NCBI GenBank assembly: GCA_025345505.1 | Contig: JANVCC010000077.1 | Span: 6,137,545 to 6,201,544, forward strand | DNA: 64,000 bases | Origin: Todiramphus chloris collaris | Taxonomy: Eukaryota; Chordata; Aves; Coraciiformes; Alcedinidae | Direction of reading: 5' to 3' | Shown: one piece after another, positions 49,838-62,943 of the stretch | How positions within the stretch are numbered: position 1 is the stretch's first letter | How the letters are laid out: the number at the start of each line of letters is the position of its first letter | Made by a program: the position numbers and the translations under genes | The notes under the pieces: generated by a model | Databases searched by the model: none | Seen by the model: the letters and a program-made list of their open reading frames with translations, nothing else | Told to the model about the DNA's origin: nothing

Positions 49838-52459
49838 AAGCCTGAAAAAAAAACCCCAGCCTGTGCTGATGCTCTGCCAAAAGCAGACGGAGAATGGGAG
49901 CCACAACCAGGGTGGTCAAGAAATGAGCTGGCATGTGATGGGTCAGTTGCAAATCATGGCAATCTCCAGGCAGCTCAGCCAAGAAGAGCTTGTGTTTGTA
50001 CTGGTTGTGTGGCTCTGCATACCAGAAGCGTGGCTGTCCTTTTCTCTCAGGATAGTGACTAGGTGGAGCAGCTCAAGTAATGTGCATGATATTCTTGGAG
50101 CTCCTAGCCAGGAAAAACAAAACCCTGAAGAAGCGTGCTTGGTTATAGAATTCTTTGTCAGGTTTTACTAGTGGTGTTGTGAATTGCTGATGGGTGTGAG
50201 ATGCTCCAGGTAGATGAGAGTTTAGGGTTGGCAGCCTGGGGACCAGTGGGAGTGCATTGAGGAATCAGTTTTTTGTGAAACGGGTGGAAGCAGCTGAGGA
50301 CCGTTGGACAGGTGGTGATGGAGGACACTTTTGTCACCCTGTACCGTGGCTCATACAATGGCCAGGCAGATTGTGGTGATAAAGAAGGGGTGAAGCATTA
50401 GTGTTAAGATATGGCATTGTTGTGCTTGCAGATGGGATAATACCTAGTTGTGTGGTTTGCAGCGCAGTTTCCATGAGTTATGTTTCTGAGCAGTACAATA
50501 GATACCCCCCCCTTCATCAACTGGTGTCTGAAACGTGATATATTTTCCATGAATTCCCATGTAAATGGGTTTTTTTGGTGACAGATTGCATGTTAAAGCA
50601 CTGGAAGATAAAAGCGCCAAATATTTGCTTTAGAAAAACACAGTGAAAGATTCTCTCATCCTCCTTCCTCAAACTGCATCAGCCAGAATGCCGTTAACAA
50701 AAATGACTCTCTGTAGTTAAACTTATTGGCACCCCCTGGGCATCATTAAGCTGCCTTTTTTCCCCCCTGTCTTTTGTAGAGGGAGGAGGTATGAATGAAG
50801 GAAGGCTAATGTAGGACAGTGGTGGTTTGTGCTTTAATTTGCCTATCTAGTCAGTAGAAATAAATCCTGTGGGAGAAATACCATGCTGTTGCCAAAAATA
50901 AAGTATTGTTGGCCACATGGAGCAGTGACTAATTTTATACCTACTATGAATCTGCTCCAGGATCTCTGAGGAGAACAGTCAGCCCCACAAGACAGTCTGA
51001 AGCTTCTGGGTGGATGTGCTTTAGGAAAGGCAAAGTTGGGGTGTTCATGACATCTCACATGTGAAAAGGTCTCTTACCAGTAACTTGATATCGACAGCAA
51101 ATGCTTAAAAGTAGCACGTTTGCCCCTATTCCTGCAAGGCCTCATCCTTCAAGCCACAAGCCATCCTGATGATCATACTTGATTTAGATTGATGGCTTCC
51201 CAAGATACTTAATGCACGTTCCCCCTCCATTCTTTTAATGTTTATCTGCCCTGTTCAGTTCAGACCTTGCCTCAAACCTAGATAATAATACTCAGTTCTG
51301 GAAAACCAGTGTCTGATTCAGCTCAGCAAGAGGCAGATTCTTTAGTATTGGCCTTTCAAGGATGCAAGTGGAAGCTGTGGAAGGTTTCCTTATGCAGGGA
51401 AAGACCTCGCCCTCCTCCCTGCATGGTCCACCCCTGCATGCCTGGGCTTCAAGGCCAGCAATGGTGAGTCATGCAAATATCTACACTCACTTCTAAAACT
51501 CTGAAGGGGTCTGGCATGTTTGATAAAATAATATGCAGGAGATTTTAACCAGCACTTGCTGAGGCTTCTTAAATTCAAAACTTTATATATAATACACAGC
51601 ACTTCACAAAGCGAAGGGGGAGTAGGAGTGTGTGCTGTTCCTCTAGCATATACATACATCTACGTACACAAAACTGAATCTTGAGCGTTGCGAAAGAAAG
51701 GGGGGAAAAACCAGACTGCAGACGATTTTGCATCTGCTCTGTGTACGCTCTTCCTGGTGTGTTTACCATATATACATGCTTGCTGGTGTGTTTACTGCTT
51801 CTTTCACTAATAATTACTTCTTGAGCTCAGCTGACCAGGGTGTTAGTGGCTGTGCACGTGACCACAGCAGTTATCCCAAAAAAGTATTAATTTGGTTCTG
51901 AGGCTTGTGCACTGTTATTATAATAAGGCAAATTTCATTTCTGTAGATGCAAAAATCATTCCTCAACCCAAAGCCCTTGCTTGAAGTGAATTTTATATGC
52001 TGTCATGAATTTTTCTAGATACTTATCACAGACTAAAAATGTCGTTGCAGCAGATATTATTGACTGGTTTTAATAATTAAGAAATTGTTTGGGTTTATTT
52101 GATGATAGAGAGATGGATCCTGGATGCGTTTTCTAGCATTAGTTTGGGGGATCAGTGGGCCTGTACATTTGAAGCAGTCCTCTCACAGTAACTCCTCTTT
52201 CTACTCCAGCACTAGAATAGGCTCAGCTTTAGTGAAAAAGTCGTGCAGTGTTGCACAGTGACCTTCTGGCATTTTTAGATTATGTATTTGAGACCATGTT
52301 AGGTTTAGGAATTAACATTGGATCCGAGTGCAGTATTGGTGCAAAGTTGTGTTAGGCAAAAGCTTTTCTTTTCCTCCCACTTGCGAAACACTTTTGTCAC
52401 CAAGTATCTTGAATAAGTCTGTAGAAAGAGATTGCAAGTGTTAAGGTAGAATCTTAACC

Positions 52460-52547
52460 TGTCAGTGCTGGTTGGATGGTTAACGGTTGGATTAGATGAT
52501 CTTAATAGATGTCTTCCAACCAGAATCATTCTCTGATTCTGTGAATC
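52460..52547 (+). mobile_element. CR1 3'-end fragment, sense
   Basis: GGTTGGATTAGATGATCTTAA followed by TGTCTTCCAACC and ATTCTCTGATTCTGTGAAT is the diagnostic CR1 terminal sequence, including the degenerate ATTCTGTG tail repeats. Only the last roughly 90 bases remain, as is usual for heavily 5'-truncated CR1 insertions. Confidence 0.85.
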
Positions 52548-55500
52548 GTGTCCTGGAGCCAAGGTAGTGGCAGTGTTAGGGCACGGACACACAGTTCTTG
52601 TAGGTCTCAGCTCTCTATTCCATAGAGCTACTGGATCATATTTTGCTATGCATAACTTTTTTTATTTACTTAATTGAGTTCTTGAGTTAGCATCCACTTA
52701 GCCAGCCATTGCTTTATGGCTCATTAGTTCAAGTAGGTGTAATCTCCATATTTGAAAGGTGTTTGTGCATAACTCCTTTCAGGCTGGTAGAAGTTATACA
52801 TGGAAATAGTCCTCTTCTTGCTTAGTGGTAGTTTTTCCCTGAATAGCGGGACTATCTACTGCATTAACTTCAGCAGTGTGAGTATCTAATGGTTGCAGAG
52901 ATCGCTTGCTCCTGTGCAGATCACGAGGCAAGTAGAAAGGAGGAGTTCCTCATTGCTTCTGTCTGCATTTTCACCGTGTAGGGAAAGGGCTTTGCTTATT
53001 TTCTCTTTCTTGGGCTGGTTCTTTGGTTAGTGACTTTTTTTAAGGTGAGTTTTAATTTTACTTTCTCATGGGCAAGTTTGTTTATGACTGTGACTGGAAA
53101 GATACCCCTTTGCTGGGAGCTGCAAACTCCTCTGAGATTCCCATAAGCTAGTCCTAAAACCAGAAGGCAACATCACACTGGTGACAACCTTCCTCCCCTA
53201 TGCCAGAAGCTATGGCCACAAGTGGAAAGAAGCCAGTGAGGGGAGAAAGGAGTCATCCCTGCTGGAGCGTGCTGCCGCAGCCTGCTGCATATCTGTGTAG
53301 CAAAAGGATGGCAGCAGGGTCATCCAGGTCAGCGCTCAAGATAGCTATCAGATATGGCAGAACATCACACAGTTGGGGTGTCAAGCTGTGAAAACTAATC
53401 CAGTCCCACAGGCGGCTGGGATGAGTAGATGCTAAAATCTCAGGAGACCTTGTGAATCCTCCCAGGTTTTTTTACCAGCCTCTGGTGAGCATGTGAGCTC
53501 CATGTCTGGGTACCAGGGATGTCTGTGACTGTCCTTCTCCTTCAGCTTGAGGTGATATATCTGCTTCTGGTTTAGCTCCTCATGTTGGGAATACATCCAT
53601 TCAAACATGGCCTCATGGTAAATTGTTCACAGGGCGTATTCTCATCCTTAGCAGCGAGTGTTGTGTGAGGGATGGAGCTATGGAGAGGGCAAAGAGCTGG
53701 CTGAGTCCATTTTCTTCATGGAAGCGGAGCCTGGTATTGCAGTCTGTGGGAGCTGCTGCGTTAGTTCTGCGTGGAGCAGACACAGTCACACTGTGGGTGG
53801 AAGATTGTCTGATTGGTACTAGTGCAGCCATGGATCAGGGGTAGAACAGGAGAGGCACACAGGGGTAGTCAGTGTGTCTGGGACCCCAAAGCCTGTCCTC
53901 CCGCTCTGCAGCGGCCTCATCCAGTGTTCTGGGCAGATGTCACCTCAGCTCACATGGGTCTAACCAGACACTGCCCTGGTCCACTATTCCAGCAAATGGC
54001 CTTGTATCTGAGATCCAGAGGTGGCAAATTAGTCTCGAAAATAGCTATTCGGGGTCAGATGATGCTATTCCAGTATTTCTAAGCCACCACAGTTTATTGT
54101 TTATCTTGGACAAATAACAAGGCCCTGAGGATTTGCTGGTTGAAGATGCAAACTGCAGTCTGCTGACTGTAGTTGGCATAGTTGTTCTTGCTGCAGATTT
54201 GTAGGATGGTCTTGTGGGGAGCACTTAAGCAATGTGGTTAAAAGGCTACAGGGCCAACTTAGGAAAAAAACCCTGTTGGCCGTTTCCAGCCAGCAAGGAT
54301 AGATAGTTTTGTAATTTGCAGAGACCGCAGGGAGTACCAGCCATGACTTTCAGGGCTCTGGCCTGTTAGCTGGCACTGGAGCTCTCTGGCTTGGCCCACC
54401 ATTGGAATGGGAGAAGCTGTGGAGTCGGATGGGTACTAACTCCAGGGTGTGACTTTAAACCACCATCAGTGTGTCTGGCTGTGGCCCGTGGGGACTGATG
54501 TATGGACACATGTCATCTGCCATCCTGGTGGGGGTATGAGCCCTCAGCAGAGAGATGGAACTGGCAACCTCTTACATCAACCCAGTGTGAATTGCTGGAG
54601 GTCATGAGTTAGAGCTGCTATTCTCTGCTCTACAGGGTGTATAATTCATTAATATTATTTGAGCTGCTTGGAAAAAAAATAGATGCTTTCAGGAAACCTA
54701 CCTTTTCTCTCTCTTTTCCCCCCATATTGGTAAATGGAAGCTATACTTTGTAGAGGTACCCACCACTCTCTGAATTCAGGTTCCCCTCCAGGAGAGAAGT
54801 TGATAAAAACCAAAAAAAAGCTACACACATGGAGCAGTCTTGTTCTTAACTCTGGATTTGCCAGGTGCAGACCAGGAGGAGAGTTCTTCCTGAACTTTTT
54901 GCAGTTGTAACATGTCGAAGAGGTAATCTTAAACCAGCACGTATATTCCATTATCCGGTTTAGACCTTAAGCCATTTTAAAAACTTTCAGTTCACCTGTA
55001 AGAAACAGAATTGCTCTTGTCATATAAATTCCCCCCCAGTAACTGGGACAAAGTAAACCCCAACAGGACGAAGAAAGCAAGATCCTGCGGTCCTTTCTGG
55101 ATGGACCGTTTTCCAGAGTTGGCTGTTGGGCTGGGCTGGCAGCTGGAGGAGGCTGTGGGGACAGTGCCTCTGCTCAGGGCTGGGGCGGCCAGAGGCCTCT
55201 GTTCTTTGCATGGGGAAAGGCAGAAGAGTGCTCATTGAACTTGGAAACCCTCTGTGGTGCCTCCACGCTCTTCAGGTGGGTGGCTGAGGTTGGGGCACTT
55301 TCTCGGGAGTGTGTGGATGCTAGCAGGGGGAGGGAGCTGCTCCAGTGTCATTGTAGGCACACTGATGCTCTTGTTTTCGACCGTGAAGGGTGTGGAGAAT
55401 CTCAGCAACCCCAGGCTGAGGTGCATCCTGTGCAAACATGCTCCATCTCTTCAGCAGCAGCTACAGAGTAAATGAAGAAGCTTAGGGGAGCGATTCATTT

Positions 55501-56267
55501 GAATTTTAGTGTGAGGGTATGGCCCAGTGCTGTTCATGTGGCAAGCATGTCTCTCCAGGTGAAAAAACACAACGTGTCTGTAGTCCAGACTGTTGCCTTC
55601 CATGCTTGTTGTTGTGGTGAACATCATCCCCATGTAGTTACCTCTGCTCATTCCTTGCCTTGAAGCCCATCAGATGTGACTGATCTCTCCCGGAGTGATT
55701 TTTACCAATAACATCTGAAGAGACATTTTCTAATATTATATCTATTTTTTGCCACCCTAGCAGGGGTCAGTCAGTCACTACTGGCTGGAAGACAAGGTTG
55801 CTAGTTGTGGGGTCTAAGGTGCTTGTGTGTGACTGCAGTTACATCTTTGCTAGCCAGCAACTATCTACCTATATAATGGTTATAGAAACCTGACCTGCGT
55901 GCTTAGTAAAGAGAGTTCCTGGTATTAGCAATAGTGATAAAAGATTTCTCACGGCCAGGATTCCCTCTGCTTTTTATGAAGAATTATGTCTACAAAGCCC
56001 ATTCAAGAGGACGGCAGTTGATTTTAAACTCCACCCTGCAGTATTTAAAATCCATCAGGTCTGTAAACCTGAAAATGGGGACTGAGTATAAGCAAAAGGG
56101 AAAATACGTTGGTTTGTATAGCACGAATTTCAAGAGTTTAAACTAAGCAGAGGAGGTAGTGGAGAAAAATATTTTTTCTGATACAAGATGTGATAGTAAT
56201 ACAGGCCAGAACTGCTATAAAGAGTTTTGCCAACACAGCTACATTGGTCAAGGATACAATGAAGCGT

Positions 56268-56312
56268 AGGGGGTTTTGGGTTTTGTTTTTGTTTTGGTTT
56301 TTTGGGGTTATT
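56268..56312. repeat. T/G low-complexity tract
   Basis: GGGGGTTTTGGGTTTTG, GTTTTTGTTTTGG and TTTTTTGGGG units in about 45 bases. Confidence 0.7.
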
Positions 56313-58357
56313 TTTATACCACTGTAGCTGTTCAGGCAAAATCCCCTGTGATTCCATAGATGCAATTATGCCAGTAAAACTGTGCTTTTGATGATATGGT
56401 TGATTTTGCTCACTGGAGGGCACAACGTTGTGAAGCCATGCTGGCAAAAGCTTGCTTTCACCAATTTAAATTGTGTGCGCTCCAAGGATATAGTTTGACA
56501 AGCTTTTCTTTCAGTGCTCGTGCCAGGTTCAGCAGTCACCCCCCCCTGCACACTGTCTCTGGGATATGGCTTTGCTCTCCGGCTGCCACAACATCAGACT
56601 GAAGGCAGCTGAAGGGAATGGCCTCACCGTGGCTCTGCTGCGTTTCTCCTTGAACCAGTGCTGGCATTTATGAATCCTGTCAGCTCACTCAGAAAGCTGT
56701 CATGGCAGATAACTTGGCAAAGGAGGGCTTCTTCTTTTCTTCTTTATTTATTTTTTTTCAGTGTGTAGATTTAGCCTCCCGGACTGGTTCACTGTGAGAT
56801 CAGCTGAGCCATGGTGGAAACCGTAGAGACCTGCAGACCTGGGCTGCAGCCCACAGTTGGACCCGCTTGGGCAGATGATAAACCCTGCTCTTATCTGCAC
56901 TGCCATGATTGGGAGACCAAATGAGAGAAGGGATCTGGGTTAAAAATAACCTCCCCTTGAAGCAGACAGACCGATGGCCCTGGCTGGGGTAAGTCCCACC
57001 GCCTGGTTCGTCATGCACATTGGCCACCAGCTGCACTGCCAAGACGCAGCGAGGGCAGGACGCGGGATCGGTGACCTGGCGCGGCTGCCTGGAGAAATAC
57101 GAGACGAATTATGGTTTTAGAGTACTTAGCTCACTGGCAGAGTGCTGCTGGAGCAGGTCTATACTGGGAATGTCTCGCACCACAGTCTAGGAATGCTGGA
57201 TTAGCCTTAATAGTCTTCATAGCACAGATGGAGCTTGTGCCATCAGAGCTGCATTTTTGTGGTTTCACACAGCCCATCTCGGAGTCAGACAGTGCACAAA
57301 AGCATGTCTTTGCAGGTGGAAGGATTTCTGTGAGATCAGCTGTAGGAAGAGTTGTTTGTGGGTATTTTCTTTATGGATATTTGAGCCTTCTGCAGGGCCC
57401 CGTAGCATATGAGTCTGCTACGTAAATAGAAAGACACAAGACTTAGCATTGAGGACCATATTACAGGGTAAAGGCCTAAGACTGATTGAAATCAACAGCT
57501 TCCTCTTAAATCCCCATCTCTAAAGAAGAAATACTATTTTTTCTTTCGCTCATACCAAAGAAACAGAAGGTGAACAGCTAATTAGAGCAACATCTAGAAT
57601 TGTTAACATCCATGAGCAGCAAATCTTGCATTGAGGGCAACTCTGCTGTGTGTAGTCTGAGCTGTTCCCTTTAAATGCTATGATTTGGGGATTAATTTTT
57701 TTTTCAGGGGTTGTAATTGTTTTAAAATTCAGTCTGTTAGTGACAGTAGGAGAAAGTGGAGCTCCTCTCTCTTTTGATAGCCTCCAGTATTTGAATACCT
57801 CCTTCTGTGAAATGCAAAGAGGAATACTTTAGTTCATGTCCTGGCTGATGTTGTCTTAAAAGAAACGGACAAAATGCTGCCCTCAGGGAAAACGGGTTGC
57901 AAAGCTTCTCATTCTTTATTGGGGCCAGGTTTCACCTAAAGTATTCCCACTTCCCCTATTTGCAAACCAAAAAATGTGCTTTAACCAAAAGTAGAGCTGT
58001 TAGGCAAGTGCTGGGCTGCGGTGTAGATCATCCAGTGCATCTAACTAGGACTTGTTAAAACAGTTCTTCTTGCTGCCCTCTGCCCCCTGCCCCATCGATC
58101 TGCTGGAAGGCTGTCATACCACTCCATGGAGAAGGGGCTACATTACCTCCCTGTTTTCGAGTTGTTATTGGTCAGGAGGGTATGGCAGCTCAGCAGGTTA
58201 GATGCCAGCAGATTGTGCTCGAGGTTTGCTTGCATCTGGTGGAGATTCAGGGCAGGCAGCAGAGCCGGCTATCGTCCTAAGCTGTGGTTGTTTCCTCCAT
58301 CAGATGCCACGGGCTCTGAGCATCCTTTATGCCAGGAGTCTCAACAAGGGTGACTCA

Positions 58358-58440
58358 TATTTTGCAAGAGCAAGGCCTTAAGTAACTCACACAGCAAAGG
58401 CTGGAAGTCAGCAGAGATACGGGTTCTCCCTGCTTGAAAG
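58358..58440 (+). mobile_element. Possible MIR-like fragment, sense
   Basis: GGCCTTAAGTAACTCACACAGCAAAGG, CTGGAAGTCAGCAGAGAT and ACGGGTTCTCC follow the MIR-type order GGTTAAGTAACTT..., TCACACAG, GTGGCAGAGC, GGGTTC, assuming the TGCCCAAGG piece is deleted. Weak on its own. Confidence 0.35.
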
Positions 58441-60079
58441 GGCGTTGGATGACTCAGCACACATATGTAAGCACACCATTCAGTCACGCAGACCTCTGCA
58501 GTTGTTGGGCATAATAGGACATGTTGGTATACTCTTTCTCAGTGAACAGAATTAATCCACCATCACAATGGACTAGAATGTCTTTGGAGCCCTACAGAAG
58601 CTATCACGTTAAAACAGGTTTATTCACTTTTAAAAAAGTGTTATGTAAAGACTTCTTTAGAGCGTTCGTTAAAACCAGGATTTCTTTGTCCTTGTAAGAC
58701 ATTGAGGCTCCCTAAGAAAAGCCTATTGAGTGTGGGTTTATTTTTTTAAGCATGCGTTGTATGTCTGATTCTGAAACCTTTCTGGAAAATAGCTCTTTTG
58801 TTTATGCAGGAGCCACATTTCCTTCCCTTCTAATGTATTTTTCTTAAAAATATTAGTGAAATGCTATGGAGGCACAAAATCCCTCAATACAATCCCTCTT
58901 GTCATGCGATCCCATAACCACATCACTTCTAGCTTAGTGACATTAGGTCATGTCCTTCAGAAAATGTGAGTCTGAAGCAAAGGATATGGCAAGAGCGTTG
59001 TGGGATTGCTGCCTTTCTTCACTTTTCAACCACTGGGCCGAACTTGGGCATGAGATTTGGTTAAGGCCGCAGATGCGCCACAGAGATGCTTTGACATGTG
59101 TCTTAATGCCAGGAGGCAACAAAGTGAGTCTTGAACAAAGTCATGTGAGCAGATGAAAATAGCTTTTGTGATGGTAATGTCTTGCACATTGTTGCAGTTG
59201 CAGATAAAATGTCCTTCTAAGCTCAGGGAAAAAAATAAAATACAATAAAATAAAAAATCAGAGGAAAAATTGACTGGGTGGCAATCTACTGGGCTTGTGC
59301 TACAGGCCATAGCTGAGCTGGGTTGCAGGGTACCGGGTCTTTGAATGATCCCTGTTGCGCTAAATTCACTGCACAGTAGCTCATAGTGGGATTCCCTGTA
59401 TCTTTCAGTGTACAAAGAGGGGTGACCTTGATGTACACCCCGTTGCGAGGCTGTAGCGTGGCACTTTGGAGGTCAAAGAGAACTATCTCCCTGACGTGGG
59501 GGAGCAGTGGGCACCATTGTACCTTCTTAGTTGATCACCTTGCGTGCTTTTTGCAAGGTCAGCTTCAGCCTATGCCTAATTCCTCTGCAAAAGAAAGAGA
59601 TGTCAGGATTAATTCATTTATATCTCTACATCACAGCGCAATGTATTTTCTTACTACTGTAATTTGGGTGCTGTAATATATTCACTTGCTTTTTCCCTGT
59701 AGCTATTATACAAGTATGAATATCATTAATCTCCATCCCTTCAGAACAATTGGACTTCTGGGGGAGAGAGGAAATGGGAAGAAAGAGTACAGTAAGTTGT
59801 TCTGGGGTAGCAACTGGGTTTTTGACCATATTTAAGTATTACACATCAGTTAAGGCTCAAAGCTTTATCTTATCTACAGAAATAACTGCATTCGGCCTGG
59901 CCATGACTGGGTCTTGTTATACCTTGTTATTTTCAAGACAAAGAACAAGAGGAAGATTTAATTTTTAAACAGTCAGTTCCTATTATTTGTTTGTGGTCAG
60001 ACACATAATTTTGTTAAGCAGCTGGCTTGTGGAACGTTAGCTCCAGATGTGGCTTCCGTATCATCCCCCACTGCTGGCC

Positions 60080-60190
60080 AAATGAGGCAAATTACACAAT
60101 CTTACTCATGTCTTGTGTCGTTTCTGTAAACTGGGGATGGTGGCCTTCCCCGACTGGCAGAAGTGTTGTGAAGATGAGTTTACTTAAGAT
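60080..60190 (-). mobile_element. MIR-like remnant, antisense
   Basis: AATGAGGCAAATTACACAATCTTACT, GTTTCTGTAAACTGGGGATGG and AGTGTTGTGAAGATGAGTT match, in order, the antisense MIR-type blocks GGGCAAGTCACTTAACCT, CAGTTTCCCCATCTGTAAAATGGGGATAA and GGGTTGTTGTGAGGATTAAAT. The match is by memory but spans three separate blocks. Confidence 0.7.
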
Positions 60191-60359
60191 GGAAAGATTC
60201 TCATGTATTGGGAGTGTGGTTTGAGGAGGAAGGAAGGACCTTTGGCAGTGTCACCCTCTCGAGGTGGAATTGCCACTTAGGTCCTTTGCCATGGGAGAAT
60301 TTCTAGTTCTAGACTGCCTCCGTGCTTGCTATGCAGAGATACAGCACCGGCAGAATTGT

Positions 60360-60436
60360 CAGAACCGGTGTCTTTTTCTTAAGAGATAGTCCCTCCAGCT
60401 CAGCACGGAGGGGTGATGTAAGAGACACTGGTACTG
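60360..60436. repeat. Imperfect nested inverted repeat
   Basis: CAGAACCGGTGTCT near 60360 is nearly complementary to AGACACTGGTACTG ending at 60436. Inside it CCCTCC (60391-60396) pairs with GGAGGG (60407-60412). A second short pair, CACCGG at 60345 and CCGGTG at 60365, overlaps the left arm. The origin is unknown. Confidence 0.45.
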
Positions 60437-62931
60437 CATTTGTTTTCCGTAGAGAAAGGGTTATATTGCCAGATTTCCTCGACAGCCCCCGCTCACTGCA
60501 GAGAGCACCGGTTTCTCTGGAAAGCCCTAAACACGTTAATTTTAATTTGTTTATATATTTTTAATAATAATTTAATATTCCTGAAAACAGATGTTACACA
60601 CAGCTATATTTCACCCCAGAGCAAAACTTAGAGGCCAGGTTGTAAACACGTGAAAAACAAGGCTGAAAGAACTTTAAACAATGTTATAAAAGAGTGGCTG
60701 GAGTTTGCTGGTGCATCTGCAGGTACGTCATAGCAATTGACGTGTAGGTGCACAAGACAGCACATGTGTACGTGTCTTCCTCATAAAGATCCATCCCAAT
60801 CTTTAATTTACTTCTCAGGTTGCTTTTTCGAGATCCTGGTTCATTGGTTTATTTTGGCTTGTGTATATTTATGCTCATTGTATTCAGAATTAAAACAAAT
60901 TAAACAAAAAAAATCCCAAGTACATGGTAAAGCAGCCAGGTTTTCCTGGTTTCGAGTTGAATTTGAGATGAGAACAAGTGGTAGAATTTGGATCAGGTTC
61001 ACTTTGAGAGCATTGTCTGGAGCTCTTCAAAGCCATGTTTAGTTTGGCCCATGTCTAGATAGTCGACTGTAATAACACTTGTTTTCAGCTTGTAACCGGC
61101 GTTTGGCTTGGGCTCTCTAAACCGTGAAGCAGCTCATTCAGAATTTGAGTCAGGTTGTCTGAAAAGCTTTTACTTAATTATTTTTTTAATTAACAAGACA
61201 CTTTCTAATTTCCTCCTTCTTCTGTTCTGTGTTTTACATGGAGTTGTGGTTGTTCCACTTTTCTAAATCTGCAGTGCATGTGCTTGTGTGGAGAATGAGC
61301 GCTAGAGAGGGAAAAACTGGCAGTGCTCACTGGCAGTCATAAAATGGAGAGAGCTTGGGGTTTCGGCGGCTGGGCGCATGTTCTAGAAGTCCTTCCTGAT
61401 GTCTCCTGATCTCTTCTGCTTCAACATGGTCTAATCTCAGCAGACAGAGGTCTTGAATTCCCGTTGAGGGCCTCCTCCTGTGGGTTGTGCTGGGCTGTTC
61501 AGCATAGCACTTGTCCACCCAGTAGAGACCAGTGCCGAGTGTTACGGCAACACCTAGGCAGCTTTGAGCACCAGTACAAGGTGGTATTTATTCTTTGCAT
61601 TTGTCAGTTGTAATGACCTAGGTCAGATGATTTATTCCATTTGCTTATCAGCTGACCTGAAGTGCTCCAGCTGGTCACTGCTTGTCATGCAACATCCCGT
61701 GTCCTCTCCACCTTGTCACTCATTTCAGCTGAACTCTACTTCACAAGTAACCGTTAAGGAGATCGCTGCACGTAGCTCGAAATTGAGGTTTGCTTCCCAT
61801 TTGCTAAATGATAGAGAGTTTTCCAGCTCGGGAATTCATGTCGCATAATTGACTTATAACAATAAATACATACTCTTGAGACAATGTATTCTTTGCATAT
61901 TGATTAATGGACATGCTCTCTGTATGTTGTCCCTACTCCTGTGCAGTGATTAGAAAATATATGATTGCAATTAACATGGAGCTTTCTGTTGTTTGCTGAT
62001 GGGGATATACTATTAAAAAAACCCAAAAGCAAACAAACAAACCATCAAAAAAAACACCCAACGAAACAGCACCAAGCACCTAAATTCATATACCAAACTT
62101 TTTAGTGAATTACTGTATTACAGAATCCTGTGCATCCTGTGTACATTTTTCCTGTGTATTTTTAATAATTGTGGCTGTAACGCTTGTGCTTTTTGTCCTA
62201 CACCTATTAACTGCTGCATCTGTTTAAAGCCAACCTGTGAGGAAGTTCTCCAGGTAACAATCCCCTAGTAGTCCTTCAACAGCAATGCCCACTTTATCCA
62301 GCACTTAGCAGTCAAGCGGGGAAGCACTAGTATCTTACACACTGAATGAATGCCTAGTATGCTGTTTTATTACAAGAGAAACGGAAGCCCAACTTTGCAA
62401 AATGTCAACATCTGAATTGGTCACACAGGTATTTTTTACATGTTAATGCTCCGTGGATTTGGTTTGACTTGTGTGCTGTGCACCACTAATGAGAGCAAGC
62501 AGGATACAACACTTGTCTCTAGAATCCGTGTGGAAAAATAGAATGGAGGGGAAAAAAAAAAAAGAAGTGTGAAAAGTGAAACCATTTTACTCTCCCCCCA
62601 CCTCCTTCCCAACATTAGCTTTTTCAGCCACGTATAATGCTCGTGCTAGATCAGACTTTAAACCCCTCATTTAGCCTTCATTTGTATTTCAGAAAACTAT
62701 TAATTTAACTATTATATGGAAAGCCAGTAGGATTATAATTTGAAATAGAAATGCATGGTGGTTCCTTGGCTTTATAATGACATGTTTATCTGCACCTCTA
62801 ATGCTCTCATTGCCCAAGTCTGCACTTTTGCTTAATATGTTTGCTATGGAACAATTGTTTTGCATCAAAATTGCACTAAAACAACAGCATTATGTCGTCT
62901 GTGTAATTTGTATTCTCTATGCACAACCCAA

Positions 62932-62943
62932 CCCCCCCCCCCC
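62932..62943. repeat. Poly-C run (C12)
   Basis: Twelve C after AACCCAA. Simple sequence. Confidence 0.9.

Noticed and set aside
49556-50171. 168- and 173-codon overlapping frames
   Set aside because: They cross a GC/CpG-rich block and a poly-G run in different phases, match no family I recognise and show no clear splice context.
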